Shown: piece after piece, positions 48,201 to 56,370 of the stretch | Position numbering within the stretch: the first letter of the stretch is position 1 | Layout of the letters: every line of letters begins with the position of its first letter | Source of the DNA: Streptomyces sp. NBC_01267 | Lineage (GTDB): Bacteria > Actinomycetota > Actinomycetes > Streptomycetales > Streptomycetaceae | Reading direction: 5' to 3' | Length of the DNA: 64,000 nt | Assembly: GCF_036241575.1 (NCBI RefSeq) | Contig: NZ_CP108455.1 | Location: 1,502,501-1,566,500, forward strand | Translations under genes and position numbers: made by a program | The notes under the pieces: model-generated | What the model was told of the DNA's origin: nothing | What the model saw: the letters and a program-made list of their open reading frames with translations, nothing else | Database searches by the model: none

Positions 48201-49799
48201 TCAGGCCAGTGCGATGAGGTCCGCGTAGTCCGGACCCCACAGGTCCTCGACACCGTCCGGCAGCAGGATGATCCGCTCGGGCTCCAGCGCCTGCACCGCG
48301 CCCTCGTCGTGGGTGACGAGGATGACCGCGCCCTTGTAGGTGCGCAGCGCGCCGAGGATCTCCTCGCGGCTGGCCAGGTCGAGGTTGTTGGTGGGCTCGT
48401 CGAGGAGCAGCACATTGGCCGAGGAGACGACGAGGGTGGCCAGGGCCAGCCGGGTCTTCTCACCACCGGAGAGCACGCCCGCCGGCTTGTCGACGTCGTC
48501 GCCGGAGAAGAGGAACGAGCCCAGCGTCTTGCGGACCTGGACCAGGTCGAGGTCGGGCGCCGACGAGCGCATGTTCTCCAGGACCGAACGGTCCGGGTCC
48601 AGGGTCTCGTGCTCCTGGGCGTAGTAGCCCATCTTCAGCCCGTGGCCCTCGATGACCTCGCCGGTGTCGGGCTTCTCGACGCCTGCGAGCAGCTTCAGCA
48701 GCGTGGTCTTGCCCGCGCCGTTGAGGCCGAGGATGACGACGCGTGAGCCCTTGTCGATCGCGAGGTCCACGTCGGTGAAGATTTCGAGCGAGCCGTACGA
48801 CTTGGACAGGCCCTCCGCCATGAGCGGGGTCTTGCCGCACGGGGCGGGGTCGGGGAAGCGCAGCTTGGCCACCTTGTCGGAGACCCGTACCGCTTCGAGA
48901 CCCGCGAGCAGCCGGTCGGCGCGCTTGGCCATGTTCTGCGCGGCGACGGTCTTGGTCGCCTTGGCGCGCATCTTGTCGGCCTGCGAGTTGAGGGAAGCGG
49001 CCTTCTTCTCGGCGTTCTGGCGCTCGCGCTTGCGGCGCTTCTCGTCGGCCTCGCGCTGCTGCTGGTAGAGCTTCCAGCCCATGTTGTAGACGTCGATCTG
49101 GGTGCGGTTGGCGTCCAGGTAGAAGACCTTGTTGACGACCGTCTCGACGAGCTCGGCGTCGTGGGAGATCACGATGAAGCCGCCGCGGTAGTTCTTGAGG
49201 TAGTCACGCAGCCAGACGATGGAGTCCGCGTCGAGGTGGTTCGTCGGCTCGTCGAGGAGGAGGGTGTCGGCGTCCGAGAAGAGGATCCGGGCGAGCTCGA
49301 CCCGGCGGCGCTGACCGCCCGAGAGCGTGTGGAGCGGCTGGCCGAGCACCCGGTCGGGCAGTCCGAGCGCGGCGGCGATGGTGGCGGCCTCGGCCTCGGC
49401 GGCGTACCCGCCCTTGGTGAGGAACTCCGTCTCCAGGCGCTCGTACTTCTTCATCGCCTTCTCGCGGGTCGCGCCCTGGCCGTTGGCCATGCGCTCCTCG
49501 TTCTCGCGCATCTTGCGCAGCACGGAGTCGAGGTCACGGGCGGAGAGGATGCGGTCCTTGGCGAGCACGTCGAGGTCGCCGGTGCGCGGGTCCTGCGGGA
49601 GGTAGCCGACCTCACCGGAGCGGGTGATGGTGCCCCCGGCGGGGATGCCCTCGCCCGCGAGGCACTTGGTGAGGGTGGTCTTGCCGGCGCCGTTGCGGCC
49701 GACGAGGCCGATGCGGTCGCCCTTGGCGACACGGAAGGAGGCGGACTCGATGAGGACTCGGGCGCCGGCGCGCAGCTCGATGCCGGAAGCGGTGATCAC
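48201..49799 (-). CDS. ABC-F family ATP-binding protein (EttA/Uup type)
   Basis: 532 residues with two ATPase domains and no membrane segment: Walker A GRNGAGKTTL at about 35 and GLNGAGKTTL near 350, signatures LSGGQRRR and LSGGEKTR, Walker B LLLDEPTNHLD and LLLDEPTNNLD. The P-site tRNA interaction linker lies at about 230-310 and is charged and Lys/Arg rich (QQQREADEKRRKRERQNAEKK). ABC-F proteins act on the ribosome; this linker length is moderate, so a translation-factor role is more likely than antibiotic resistance. GTG start at 49799. Single-gene transcript. Confidence 0.93.
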   Translation of the reverse strand: MITASGIELRAGARVLIESASFRVAKGDRIGLVGRNGAGKTTLTKCLAGEGIPAGGTITRSGEVGYLPQDPRTGDLDVLAKDRILSARDLDSVLRKMRENEERMANGQGATREKAMKKYERLETEFLTKGGYAAEAEAATIAAALGLPDRVLGQPLHTLSGGQRRRVELARILFSDADTLLLDEPTNHLDADSIVWLRDYLKNYRGGFIVISHDAELVETVVNKVFYLDANRTQIDVYNMGWKLYQQQREADEKRRKRERQNAEKKAASLNSQADKMRAKATKTVAAQNMAKRADRLLAGLEAVRVSDKVAKLRFPDPAPCGKTPLMAEGLSKSYGSLEIFTDVDLAIDKGSRVVILGLNGAGKTTLLKLLAGVEKPDTGEVIEGHGLKMGYYAQEHETLDPDRSVLENMRSSAPDLDLVQVRKTLGSFLFSGDDVDKPAGVLSGGEKTRLALATLVVSSANVLLLDEPTNNLDLASREEILGALRTYKGAVILVTHDEGAVQALEPERIILLPDGVEDLWGPDYADLIALA

Positions 49800-50007
49800 G
49801 GAAAAACTCCAGGGCGGTATGGACGGCGGAAGGGCAGGCGGAGGGGTTCCTTCGACGCCGGCTAATGCACAAGGAGAAATGCCATGTGGCCCAGTCTAAC
49901 GGTGCCGTGCAACCACTCTGTCGCCGCGGCCGGTTTAGACCAGCCGGTACATGGGGGGGCGGACCGGCGGCCCGGTGCGCGTACTGCCGCGCACCGGGCC
50001 GCCGGGC

Positions 50008-51414
50008 TCAGACGCCGCCGGTGTGCACCTGGAACGCGGCCCTGCGCACGGCCTTGGCCAGCGCGGGGTCGGGGTGCGCGGCGGCCAGGGCCACCAGCAC
50101 CTGCACGGTCCGCGGATGGCCCACCGCCCGTACCTCTTCGAGCAGCGCGGGGACGGTGCCCTGCACGGCCGATTCGAGGTGCCGGACCAGCAGGGGGCTC
50201 TCGCCGTGGTCGGCCACGGCCGCCGCGGTGTCCACCCACAGCCAGGTCGCTTCCTCACGGGTGAGCGCGTCGTGGGCGTCCTCGGGGTCCGCTCCCTCGT
50301 ACTCGGCCAGCCAGAGCACGGCGTACGGGCGGAGCGAGGTCTCTCCGGCCGCTCCGCGTACCGCCGCCTCCGCGGGGGCGCCGACGACGCGCAGCGCCTC
50401 GAAGGCGAGACCGCGCAGCAGCGCGTCCTCGCCACGGGCGACGCCGAGCAGTTCGGTGACGGCGCTGCCGACGGTGCGGGCGGCCAGCCAGGCGCGGTAC
50501 TCGGCGCGGGCCGGGCCCGGGGTCAGCTGGGCGCAGCCACGCAGCATGTCGTCGGCGGGCTGTTCGATGTTGCCCGCCGGGCTCTGCGCCGCGACGCAGA
50601 TCTGTTCCAGCTTGACCCAGACCGCCCAGTTGCCCAGCGGGGTGAGCGTCGCCTGGCCGGGTGCCAGGGTCAGTGCGCCCACGGCGGCCAGGCCCTGGAG
50701 GGCCCAGTCGAGGAGAGCGGGGAGCAGTGCGGCCGAGGACGGCGTCGCGGGCTGCTGCTGCGGGCCGTAGGGCACCTCGCAGCGTTCGTCGTGGAGCTCG
50801 GCGACCCGCTGCTGGAGCAGGTCGAGCAGGGCGGGCACGGTCACCGGGCCGGCGGAGAGCTGGAGCAGTGACAGCACCTGCGGTATGGCCTCGACGACCT
50901 CGGCCACGGCGGTCGGCGCGACGTCCGCGGCGGCCGGGTGGACGATCGACCAGGCGTCGAAGAGCGCCACCCAGCCGCGCAGCACCGCGATGTCGTCGCC
51001 GTCCCAGGCGCGCAGCCGCCAGCCGGGGCGTGCGGTGTCCCCGTGCAGTTCGACAAGTCCGGCGAGCCGGGCGCGGTCCCAGCCCGCACGTACCTCTTCA
51101 GGCGTCAGTGCCAGTGTGCGTACGGCCTGTTCGGCAGCCGGCGCGGAGAGGGCACCGGCCTGTACGAACGGGGGCTCCCCCGGCCGGTCGGAACCGAGGG
51201 CGTGGGGAAGGACGGCCCCGGCCCAGCGGGCGATCCGTACGGCGTCGGCGAGCAGTGCCCTGGCCTGGCGGGCCAGCTCCGCCGGGGCGGGAGTCCCCTC
51301 CGGCGGGCGCGGGGTGGGGCGGATTGGCCGGTTGCTCACGACACGGCGGGCCGTGACCAGAGGCCGGGGGCGGACGAGTCGGAGTCTGGAGTCGCGCGGG
51401 TTACGGGACGTCAC
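50008..51414 (-). CDS. Conserved protein of unknown function
   Basis: 468 residues, no family recognised. The first 50 residues are basic and Pro-rich (SNRPIRPTPRPPEGTPAP). The middle region is mostly helical with winged-helix-like stretches (ALLADAVRIARWAGAVLP, LVELHGDTARPGWRLRAW). The C-terminal half is made of helical HEAT-like units ending with VLVALAAAHPDPALAKAVRRAAFQVHTGG, which may mediate protein contact. Ala and Leu content is high; no signal peptide or membrane segment. Between the ABC-F gene (208 bp away, no other feature in the gap) and the hydrolase. Confidence 0.8.
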   Translation of the reverse strand: MTSRNPRDSRLRLVRPRPLVTARRVVSNRPIRPTPRPPEGTPAPAELARQARALLADAVRIARWAGAVLPHALGSDRPGEPPFVQAGALSAPAAEQAVRTLALTPEEVRAGWDRARLAGLVELHGDTARPGWRLRAWDGDDIAVLRGWVALFDAWSIVHPAAADVAPTAVAEVVEAIPQVLSLLQLSAGPVTVPALLDLLQQRVAELHDERCEVPYGPQQQPATPSSAALLPALLDWALQGLAAVGALTLAPGQATLTPLGNWAVWVKLEQICVAAQSPAGNIEQPADDMLRGCAQLTPGPARAEYRAWLAARTVGSAVTELLGVARGEDALLRGLAFEALRVVGAPAEAAVRGAAGETSLRPYAVLWLAEYEGADPEDAHDALTREEATWLWVDTAAAVADHGESPLLVRHLESAVQGTVPALLEEVRAVGHPRTVQVLVALAAAHPDPALAKAVRRAAFQVHTGGV

Positions 51415-51502
51415 GGGGAGCAGTCTTGCCTCTGACGGGCCGAAAGCCCAAACGGAACCCCTCGTTACAGGTTGACGGAGGGCGTACGCCGGTCTCCCGC
51501 CG

Positions 51503-52630
51503 CTACATCAGCGGGGTCAGGAAGCGCCGCAGGGCTTCCTCGTATCCGGCCGGGTCCGCATTCCACATGGCCCCGTGCGGGGCGTCGGCGACGGTGCGCA
51601 TCTCGACCAGATCGGGCCGCATCGCGGCGAGTTCGCGGGAGCGCTGCCAGGACGCCAGCCGGTCGTCGGGGCCGTGGAAGATCAGTGTGGGCACGTGCAG
51701 GGCCCGGGGGTCGGCGGCGGACCGGAGCCGGTCGCCGTCCAGGCCGGTGCGCCCCTGGGCGGCCCGTACCGCGAGCGGCAGCAGGGCGGCCGGGGTGCGC
51801 CGGGCCGAGGCCAGCGCGCGCAGCGTGGCCTCCCAGTCGAGGACCGGGGAGTCGAGCACCAGTCCGCTGATGCGGTCGCGCAGGGCCGAGCGGGCCGCCG
51901 CGTGCAGGGCCATGGAGGCGCCGGTGGACCAGCCGTGCAGGATGACGTGCCTGGCTCCGTGGCCGACGGCGTACCGGATGGCCGCGTCGAGGTCGCGCCA
52001 CTCCGTCTCGCCGAGGTGCCCGAGTCCGTCCGGGGAGGCGGGTGCGCCGGGGTCGCCCCGGTAGGAGATGTCGAGGACCGGGAACTGCAGGTGGTGCAGG
52101 AAGCCCAGCACGTTCATGGGGTGTTCCCTGGTGGCCCCGAGGCCGTGCACGGTGATCACCCAGGTGGGGCGGGGGCCCGGCACGAACCAGGCGGGTGAGG
52201 CGCCGAGTTCGCCGGGGATCTCCACGTCGGTGCAGTCGATGCCGAGGGCGGAGCGGGGGTCCCCGGCGTACACCTGCGGGGTGAGCCGCACCTTGGTTCC
52301 GGGGGCGAGCGAGCCGTGACCGATCCGCTCCAGGCGGCGGACGACGGTGTCGGCGGTGTGCGGCGCCCGGTCCAGGACGGGACCGACGACCGCCTGGACG
52401 TCCGGGCCCGCCAGGCCGTACATACCGGGGCGCAGCGAGGCCAGGCACCGGGTCAGGGTGACCTGGCCGGGCGCCGTGGCGTGCACGGAGAGCCGGGGTT
52501 CGTCGGGCAGTGGGCGGCCCCGGCGCGCCTTGAGGGCGGCGTCGCCGGCGAGCCGGCCGGCTGCGACCGCAGCCGCGCCGACGCCGATCAGGGTGGTGAC
52601 GGCCGTTGCCGTCGCGGTAGCCGGGCGCAC
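51503..52630 (-). CDS. Alpha/beta hydrolase with N-terminal membrane anchor
   Basis: 375 residues. The N terminus has a short hydrophobic segment (AVTTLIGVGAAAVAAGRLAG, about 9-28), which may be a membrane anchor or a non-cleaved signal. The hydrolase domain starts near 150: HGLGATREHPMNVLGFLHHL, nucleophile Ser in HGWSTGASMAL (GxSxG), acid Asp in FHGPDDRL, base His in DAPHGAMW. Substrate is unknown; esterase or lipase activity is possible. Start 52630, GTG or ATG type is ATG-like in the complementary read. Gene is separate from its neighbours. Confidence 0.85.
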   Translation of the reverse strand: MRPATATATAVTTLIGVGAAAVAAGRLAGDAALKARRGRPLPDEPRLSVHATAPGQVTLTRCLASLRPGMYGLAGPDVQAVVGPVLDRAPHTADTVVRRLERIGHGSLAPGTKVRLTPQVYAGDPRSALGIDCTDVEIPGELGASPAWFVPGPRPTWVITVHGLGATREHPMNVLGFLHHLQFPVLDISYRGDPGAPASPDGLGHLGETEWRDLDAAIRYAVGHGARHVILHGWSTGASMALHAAARSALRDRISGLVLDSPVLDWEATLRALASARRTPAALLPLAVRAAQGRTGLDGDRLRSAADPRALHVPTLIFHGPDDRLASWQRSRELAAMRPDLVEMRTVADAPHGAMWNADPAGYEEALRRFLTPLM

Positions 52631-52719
52631 GCCTCAAGTGTCCGGCTCGGTGGGCCGGGCTGCCAGCGGGCGGGAGCAAACGGGGCCGGACCCAACGGTG
52701 GCGGGGCGGCCCCGGCCCG

Positions 52720-53397
52720 TCATTGCTGGCCGTAACCGCGGAGCTTCTCGCTCACGGCGGAGAGTTCGGCGGGCGACAGCAGGGTGGGGGTGCGGCCGGG
52801 CAGTGCGGACGCGGTGAGCCAGAGCCGGCACATCCACTCCAGCTGGGCGGTGCGGTCGTAGGCCTGGTCGAGGGAGGTCCCGTAGGTGACCGTGCCGTGG
52901 TTCTGCAGCAGGCAGCCGGTGCGGTCGGTGAGCGCGACGAGCATGTTCCCGGCCAGTTCGTCCGATCCGTACAGCGCGTACGGGGCGACCCGCACCGGGC
53001 CGCCCAGCGCCGCGGCCATGTAGTGGATCACCGGCAGTTCGGTCACCAGGGTGGAGACGGCCGTCGCGTGGACGGCGTGGGTGTGGACCACGGCGGTGGC
53101 TCCGGTGCCGCGGTGGATCGCGAGGTGCAGGGGCAGTTCGCTGGTCGGTTTCAGCTCGCCCAGGACCTGGCGGCCCTCCAGGTCCACGGCAACCGTGTCC
53201 TCGGGGCCGAGCCGGTCGTACGGAACCCCGCTGGGGGTGACGAGGACCAGGTCGCCGCAGCGGACCGAGACGTTGCCCGAGGTGCCGACGACCAGGCCTT
53301 CCGCCGCCGTTCTGCGGGCGGTGGCCACGACGTCGTGCCAGGCGCGGGCGACCGGGTCGTTCTCCTGCGATGGGGGGCCTGCCGTCGGGTCGGTCAT
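52720..53397 (-). CDS. Class II aldolase/adducin family protein
   Basis: 225 residues. The zinc-dependent class II aldolase pattern is present: GTSGNVSVR with the phosphate-binding loop, Glu/Ser region PTSELPLHLAIHR (catalytic Glu73 equivalent), the zinc ligands HTHAVHATAVS and a third His in NHGTVTYGTSLDQAY. This fits L-fuculose-phosphate aldolase, ribulose-phosphate epimerase-like or methylthioribulose-phosphate dehydratase members; sequence alone does not decide. ATG 53397 fits the family start; the longer open frame continues to the Pit gene but is antisense to it. Diverges from the phosphate transporter. Confidence 0.88.
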   Translation of the reverse strand: MTDPTAGPPSQENDPVARAWHDVVATARRTAAEGLVVGTSGNVSVRCGDLVLVTPSGVPYDRLGPEDTVAVDLEGRQVLGELKPTSELPLHLAIHRGTGATAVVHTHAVHATAVSTLVTELPVIHYMAAALGGPVRVAPYALYGSDELAGNMLVALTDRTGCLLQNHGTVTYGTSLDQAYDRTAQLEWMCRLWLTASALPGRTPTLLSPAELSAVSEKLRGYGQQ

Positions 53398-53490
53398 CCG
53401 GCGATGATGCCAGCCGCCCGCGGACGGCGGTAGGAGCGGCGGCAAGCGGAAGGAGAGCGCCCGTTCGGAGTCACCACAGCGCCTGCCCCA

Positions 53491-53523
53491 GTTCACCTTC
53501 CGTTCATCCAGGTTGCCTACGTT
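53491..53523 (+). promoter_or_regulatory. PHO box upstream of the phosphate transporter
   Basis: GTTCACCTTCC and GTTCATCCAGG are adjacent 11-bp direct repeat units (53491-53501, 53502-53512), and a weaker third TTGCCTACGTT follows. This matches the Streptomyces PhoP consensus (GTTCACC direct repeats). It lies 48-69 bp before the Pit start, so PhoR-PhoP should control the gene during phosphate limitation. Confidence 0.75.
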
Positions 53524-53559
53524 CGTCTCGTCAATGACCTCGAACGATTGCCCAGGTAA

Positions 53560-54795
53560 ATGGAACACTTGACCCTGCTCCTTGGGATCGTGATCATTAC
53601 CGCTCTCGTGTTCGACTTCACGAACGGTTTCCACGACACGGCCAACGCGATGGCGACGACCATCTCGACCGGCGCTCTCCGGCCGAAGACCGCGGTGGCC
53701 ATGTCCGCCGTACTCAACCTCGTCGGAGCATTCCTGTCCGTGGAGGTCGCCAAGACGATCTCCGGCGGGATCATCAACGAACAGGGCATCACCACAGAGG
53801 TGATCTTCGCGGCGCTCGTCGGCGCCATCCTCTGGAATCTGCTGACCTGGCTGCTCGGCCTGCCGTCCAGCTCCTCCCACGCGCTCTTCGGCGGACTCAT
53901 CGGCGCCACGCTGATGTCGGTCGGCTCCTCCGGTGTCAACGGCGATGTCGTCGTCACCAAGGTGCTGCTGCCCGCGGTCGCCGCACCCGTCGTCGCCGGC
54001 ATCGCCTCGGTGCTCGCCACCAAGCTGACGTACCGGATCGGCCGCCGTACGGACGAGAAGGCCACCGCCAAGGGCTACCGGGCCGGCCAGATCGCCTCCG
54101 CCGGACTGGTCTCCCTCGCCCACGGCACCAACGACGCGCAGAAGACCATGGGTGTCATCACCCTCGCCCTGGTCACCGGCAACGTCATCGCCCCGGGCTC
54201 GAACCCTCCGCTGTGGGTCATCGTCTCCGCGGGCACGGCCATCGCACTCGGTACGTACCTCGGCGGCTGGCGCATCATCCGCACCATGGGCAAGGGGCTC
54301 ACCGAACTCAGGCCGCAGCAGGGCTTCGCCGCCCAGACCGGCGCCGCGACCGTGATCCTGGCCTCCTCGCACCTCGGTTTCTCCCTCTCCACCACCCAGG
54401 TCTGCTCGGGCGCCGTGCTGGGCGCGGGCGTCGGCCGCAAGGGCGGGGTGGTCCGCTGGTCCACCGCGACCCGGATGGCCGTCGCCTGGTGCCTGACGCT
54501 TCCCGCGGCGGCCGTGGTCGGCGCGGGCGCCGAGTACCTGACCCGCAACGGCCCCTGGGGCGTCGCCGCCGTGGCCGCCCTGCTGATCGCGGGCTCGGGT
54601 GTCATCTGGTCGCTCTCCCGCCGCCAGCCGGTCGACCAGCACAGCGTCACCCCCGACGAGCCCGCGGGTGTGGTGACCACCGCCATCGCGGCCGTCGCCC
54701 CTCCCCCGGCCGGACTGTCCGCCGACGAACTCAGGGCCACCATCCCCGCACCGGGGGGCGCCGCACCGGAGCCCAGCCGACCGGCCACGGTCTGA
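53560..54795 (+). CDS. Low-affinity inorganic phosphate transporter (PiT family)
   Basis: 411 residues, about 10-11 helices. The two inverted signature motifs of PiT are seen: VFDFTNGFHDTANAMATTISTGAL near the N terminus and SLAHGTNDAQKTMGV in the middle; SSSSHALFGGLIGA and SSHLGFSLSTTQVCSGAV are the re-entrant segments. It takes up phosphate coupled to protons or metal-phosphate. A PHO box lies upstream. The C terminus is a Pro/Ala tail. A small membrane protein gene follows after 19 bp, and the cobalamin operon after. In S. coelicolor such a gene is called pitH2 (recalled). Confidence 0.95.
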   Translation: MEHLTLLLGIVIITALVFDFTNGFHDTANAMATTISTGALRPKTAVAMSAVLNLVGAFLSVEVAKTISGGIINEQGITTEVIFAALVGAILWNLLTWLLGLPSSSSHALFGGLIGATLMSVGSSGVNGDVVVTKVLLPAVAAPVVAGIASVLATKLTYRIGRRTDEKATAKGYRAGQIASAGLVSLAHGTNDAQKTMGVITLALVTGNVIAPGSNPPLWVIVSAGTAIALGTYLGGWRIIRTMGKGLTELRPQQGFAAQTGAATVILASSHLGFSLSTTQVCSGAVLGAGVGRKGGVVRWSTATRMAVAWCLTLPAAAVVGAGAEYLTRNGPWGVAAVAALLIAGSGVIWSLSRRQPVDQHSVTPDEPAGVVTTAIAAVAPPPAGLSADELRATIPAPGGAAPEPSRPATV

Positions 54796-54814
54796 AGCAG
54801 AAGGACACCGCAGC

Positions 54815-55045
54815 ATGAACATCGACTGGGCAGCTCTCGGCACCGTCTTCGGCGTCAGCCTCGTGGCGACCGTCGGACTCGTGGGCCTGTTCACCCTCGG
54901 CATCGTGGGCCTCGCCGGGAAGCCCGCGCAGGAGACGGGCTCCACCGGCCGGGGCCCGGCGCTCGCCGCGCGCACCGGCGCGTACGCCTGCTTCGCTCTC
55001 TGCGCGGCGGCCGTGGCGTACGGGATCTATCTGATCGTCGCCTGA
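54815..55045 (+). CDS. Small two-helix membrane protein coupled to PiT
   Basis: 76 residues, two helices: VFGVSLVATVGLVGLFTLGIVGLAG (about 12-35) and ACFALCAAAVAYGIYLIVA at the C terminus (58-76). It is 19 bp downstream of the phosphate transporter and is probably an accessory subunit or modulator; the relationship is known from genome context only. AGGACACC lies in front of the ATG. No known domain. Confidence 0.85.
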   Translation: MNIDWAALGTVFGVSLVATVGLVGLFTLGIVGLAGKPAQETGSTGRGPALAARTGAYACFALCAAAVAYGIYLIVA

Positions 55046-55090
55046 CCGCCCCGCACCCCCGTCCCCCGGCTCCACTCCCCGTTCCACCCG

Positions 55091-55134
55091 AACCGCCCTC
55101 CGACCGGCCTTCCACGGCCCGCCGGGGGGCGGTT
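55091..55134 (+). terminator. Terminator after the phosphate transporter operon
   Basis: AACCGCCC (55091-55098) pairs with GGGCGGTT (55127-55134) around an inner GGCC-rich stem. Position is between the small membrane gene and the riboswitch. Confidence 0.55.
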
Positions 55135-55179
55135 CGTGTGGGGCTCAGCACACTGCCTCCTTGCAGGTCAAGGGGGAGT

Positions 55180-55345
55180 TGACGGGTGTTCGCGGGGCGT
55201 GGTGGACTGCCGGAGCCAATACGGCGGCAAAAGAGGAAGCCCGGTGCGAATCCGGCGCGGTCCCGCCACTGTCATCGGGGGTCACCCCCCGGGAGCCAGG
55301 AACTCTCACCGCCGATCACGTCGAACCAGGGCGCGGACACCCTGA
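55180..55345 (+). promoter_or_regulatory. Cobalamin (AdoCbl) riboswitch
   Basis: The B12-box core is visible: GAAGCCCGGTGCGAATCCGG (about 55234-55253), followed by CGCGGTCCCGCCACTGT and then GAGCCAGGAACTCTC. The P1 helix can form between GGGTGTTCGC (55184-55193) and GCGGACACCC (55333-55342). These are the standard conserved parts of the cobalamin riboswitch in actinobacteria. It regulates the cobD-cobQ-cobN-chelatase-cobO operon: high coenzyme B12 should shut off expression. Promoter hexamers upstream are not clear. Confidence 0.92.
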
Positions 55346-55361
55346 GTGAGGACATATCGCC

Positions 55362-55436
55362 ATGCGCGGCTGCCTGCTGCCCGATGCTGTGAGTACTACC
55401 GGTACGAAGGTTTTCCGAGGCGTATCGGCCTGCTGA
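55362..55436 (+). CDS. Possible 24-residue leader ORF before cobD
   Basis: ATG at 55362 opens a 25-codon frame (MRGCLLPDAVSTTGTKVFRG plus VSAC) whose stop is four bases before the cobD start codon. A GAGGA stands about 11 bases upstream. It lies right after the riboswitch. It might couple translation of cobD to the riboswitch, as the expected ribosome binding site of cobD is weak (CCGAGGCG, 24 bases upstream). It may also be chance; there is no conserved family. Confidence 0.4.
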   Translation: MRGCLLPDAVSTTGTKVFRGVSAC

Positions 55437-55440
55437 CCCG

Positions 55441-56370
55441 ATGCGTGCCGAGCGTGTATTCGTGTACGGCGCCACCACCGGCCTCGTAGCAGACCTGATC
55501 GTCGGCGATCCGCGGCGCGGACACCCGGTGGCCGCCTTCGGACGGGCCGCGGCTGCCGTGGAGCGCCGGCTGTGGCGCGACCACCGCGGACGCGGGGCGC
55601 TGCACACCGTGGTGTGCGCCGGAGGCGTGGTGGGCGCCGCCCTGCTGGCCCGGCGTGCCGTGCGCGGCCGGGCCGCCGCGGGCATCGCCCTGACCGCCGT
55701 CACCACCTGGGCCGTCGTCGGCGGTACCTCGCTGGGCCGGGAGGCGCGGGCGGTCGGCGACGCGCTGGCCTCGGGCGAACTCGAAGCGGCCAGGGAGCGG
55801 CTGCCGCATCTGTGCGGGCGTGATCCGCAGGCGCTCGACGGACAGCAGATGGCCCGCGCGGTCGTCGAGTCCGTCGCCGAGAACACCTCCGACGCCGTGG
55901 TGGGCGCGCTGGTGTGGGGGGCGCTGGCCGGGGTGCCCGGTCTGGCCGGGTTCCGGGCGGTGAACACACTGGACGCAATGGTCGGCCACCGCTCGCCCCG
56001 GTATCTGCGGTACGGCTGGGCCTCGGCCCGGCTCGACGACGTGGCGGGCCGGCCGGGAGCCCTGCTGACCGCTGTCCTCGCGACGCTGGCCGGCCCGGAC
56101 CCGCGCGGTGCCGTGCGGGCCTGGCGCGCCGACGCGGCGAAGCACCCCAGCCCCAACGCCGGTCCGGTGGAGGCCTCGTTCGCGGGGGCGCTGGGCGTAC
56201 GGCTCGGTGGCACCCTCTCGTACGGCGGCCGGGTCGAGCACCGGGCCGTGCTCAACGGCGGCGGCCGGCCCGTCGGCGTGGACGACATCGAGCGCGCGGT
56301 ACGGCTGTCCCGGCGGGTCTCCGTACTGGCGCTCGCGACGGCTCTCCTGGTGAGGAAGGTGCGCGGATGA
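55441..56370 (+). CDS. cobD: Adenosylcobinamide-phosphate synthase CobD/CbiB
   Basis: 309 residues, membrane protein with several helices. It attaches aminopropanol (phosphate) to the corrin ring side chain. Family motifs: GDPRRGHPVAAFGRAAAAVE near residue 22, ALASGELEAARERLPHLCGRD, the conserved ESVAENTSDAVVGALVWGALAGVPG and NTLDAMVGHRSPRY, and the C-terminal PNAGPVEASFAGALGVRLGG and YGGRV region. First gene of the riboswitch-controlled operon. It overlaps cobQ by 4 bp (ATGA). The start ATG follows the short leader ORF. Confidence 0.94.
   Translation: MRAERVFVYGATTGLVADLIVGDPRRGHPVAAFGRAAAAVERRLWRDHRGRGALHTVVCAGGVVGAALLARRAVRGRAAAGIALTAVTTWAVVGGTSLGREARAVGDALASGELEAARERLPHLCGRDPQALDGQQMARAVVESVAENTSDAVVGALVWGALAGVPGLAGFRAVNTLDAMVGHRSPRYLRYGWASARLDDVAGRPGALLTAVLATLAGPDPRGAVRAWRADAAKHPSPNAGPVEASFAGALGVRLGGTLSYGGRVEHRAVLNGGGRPVGVDDIERAVRLSRRVSVLALATALLVRKVRG

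Noticed and set aside
52720..54975. 751-codon minus-strand frame covering the Pit gene
   Set aside because: Only the first part to 53397 matches class II aldolase; the remainder is antisense to the phosphate transporter.
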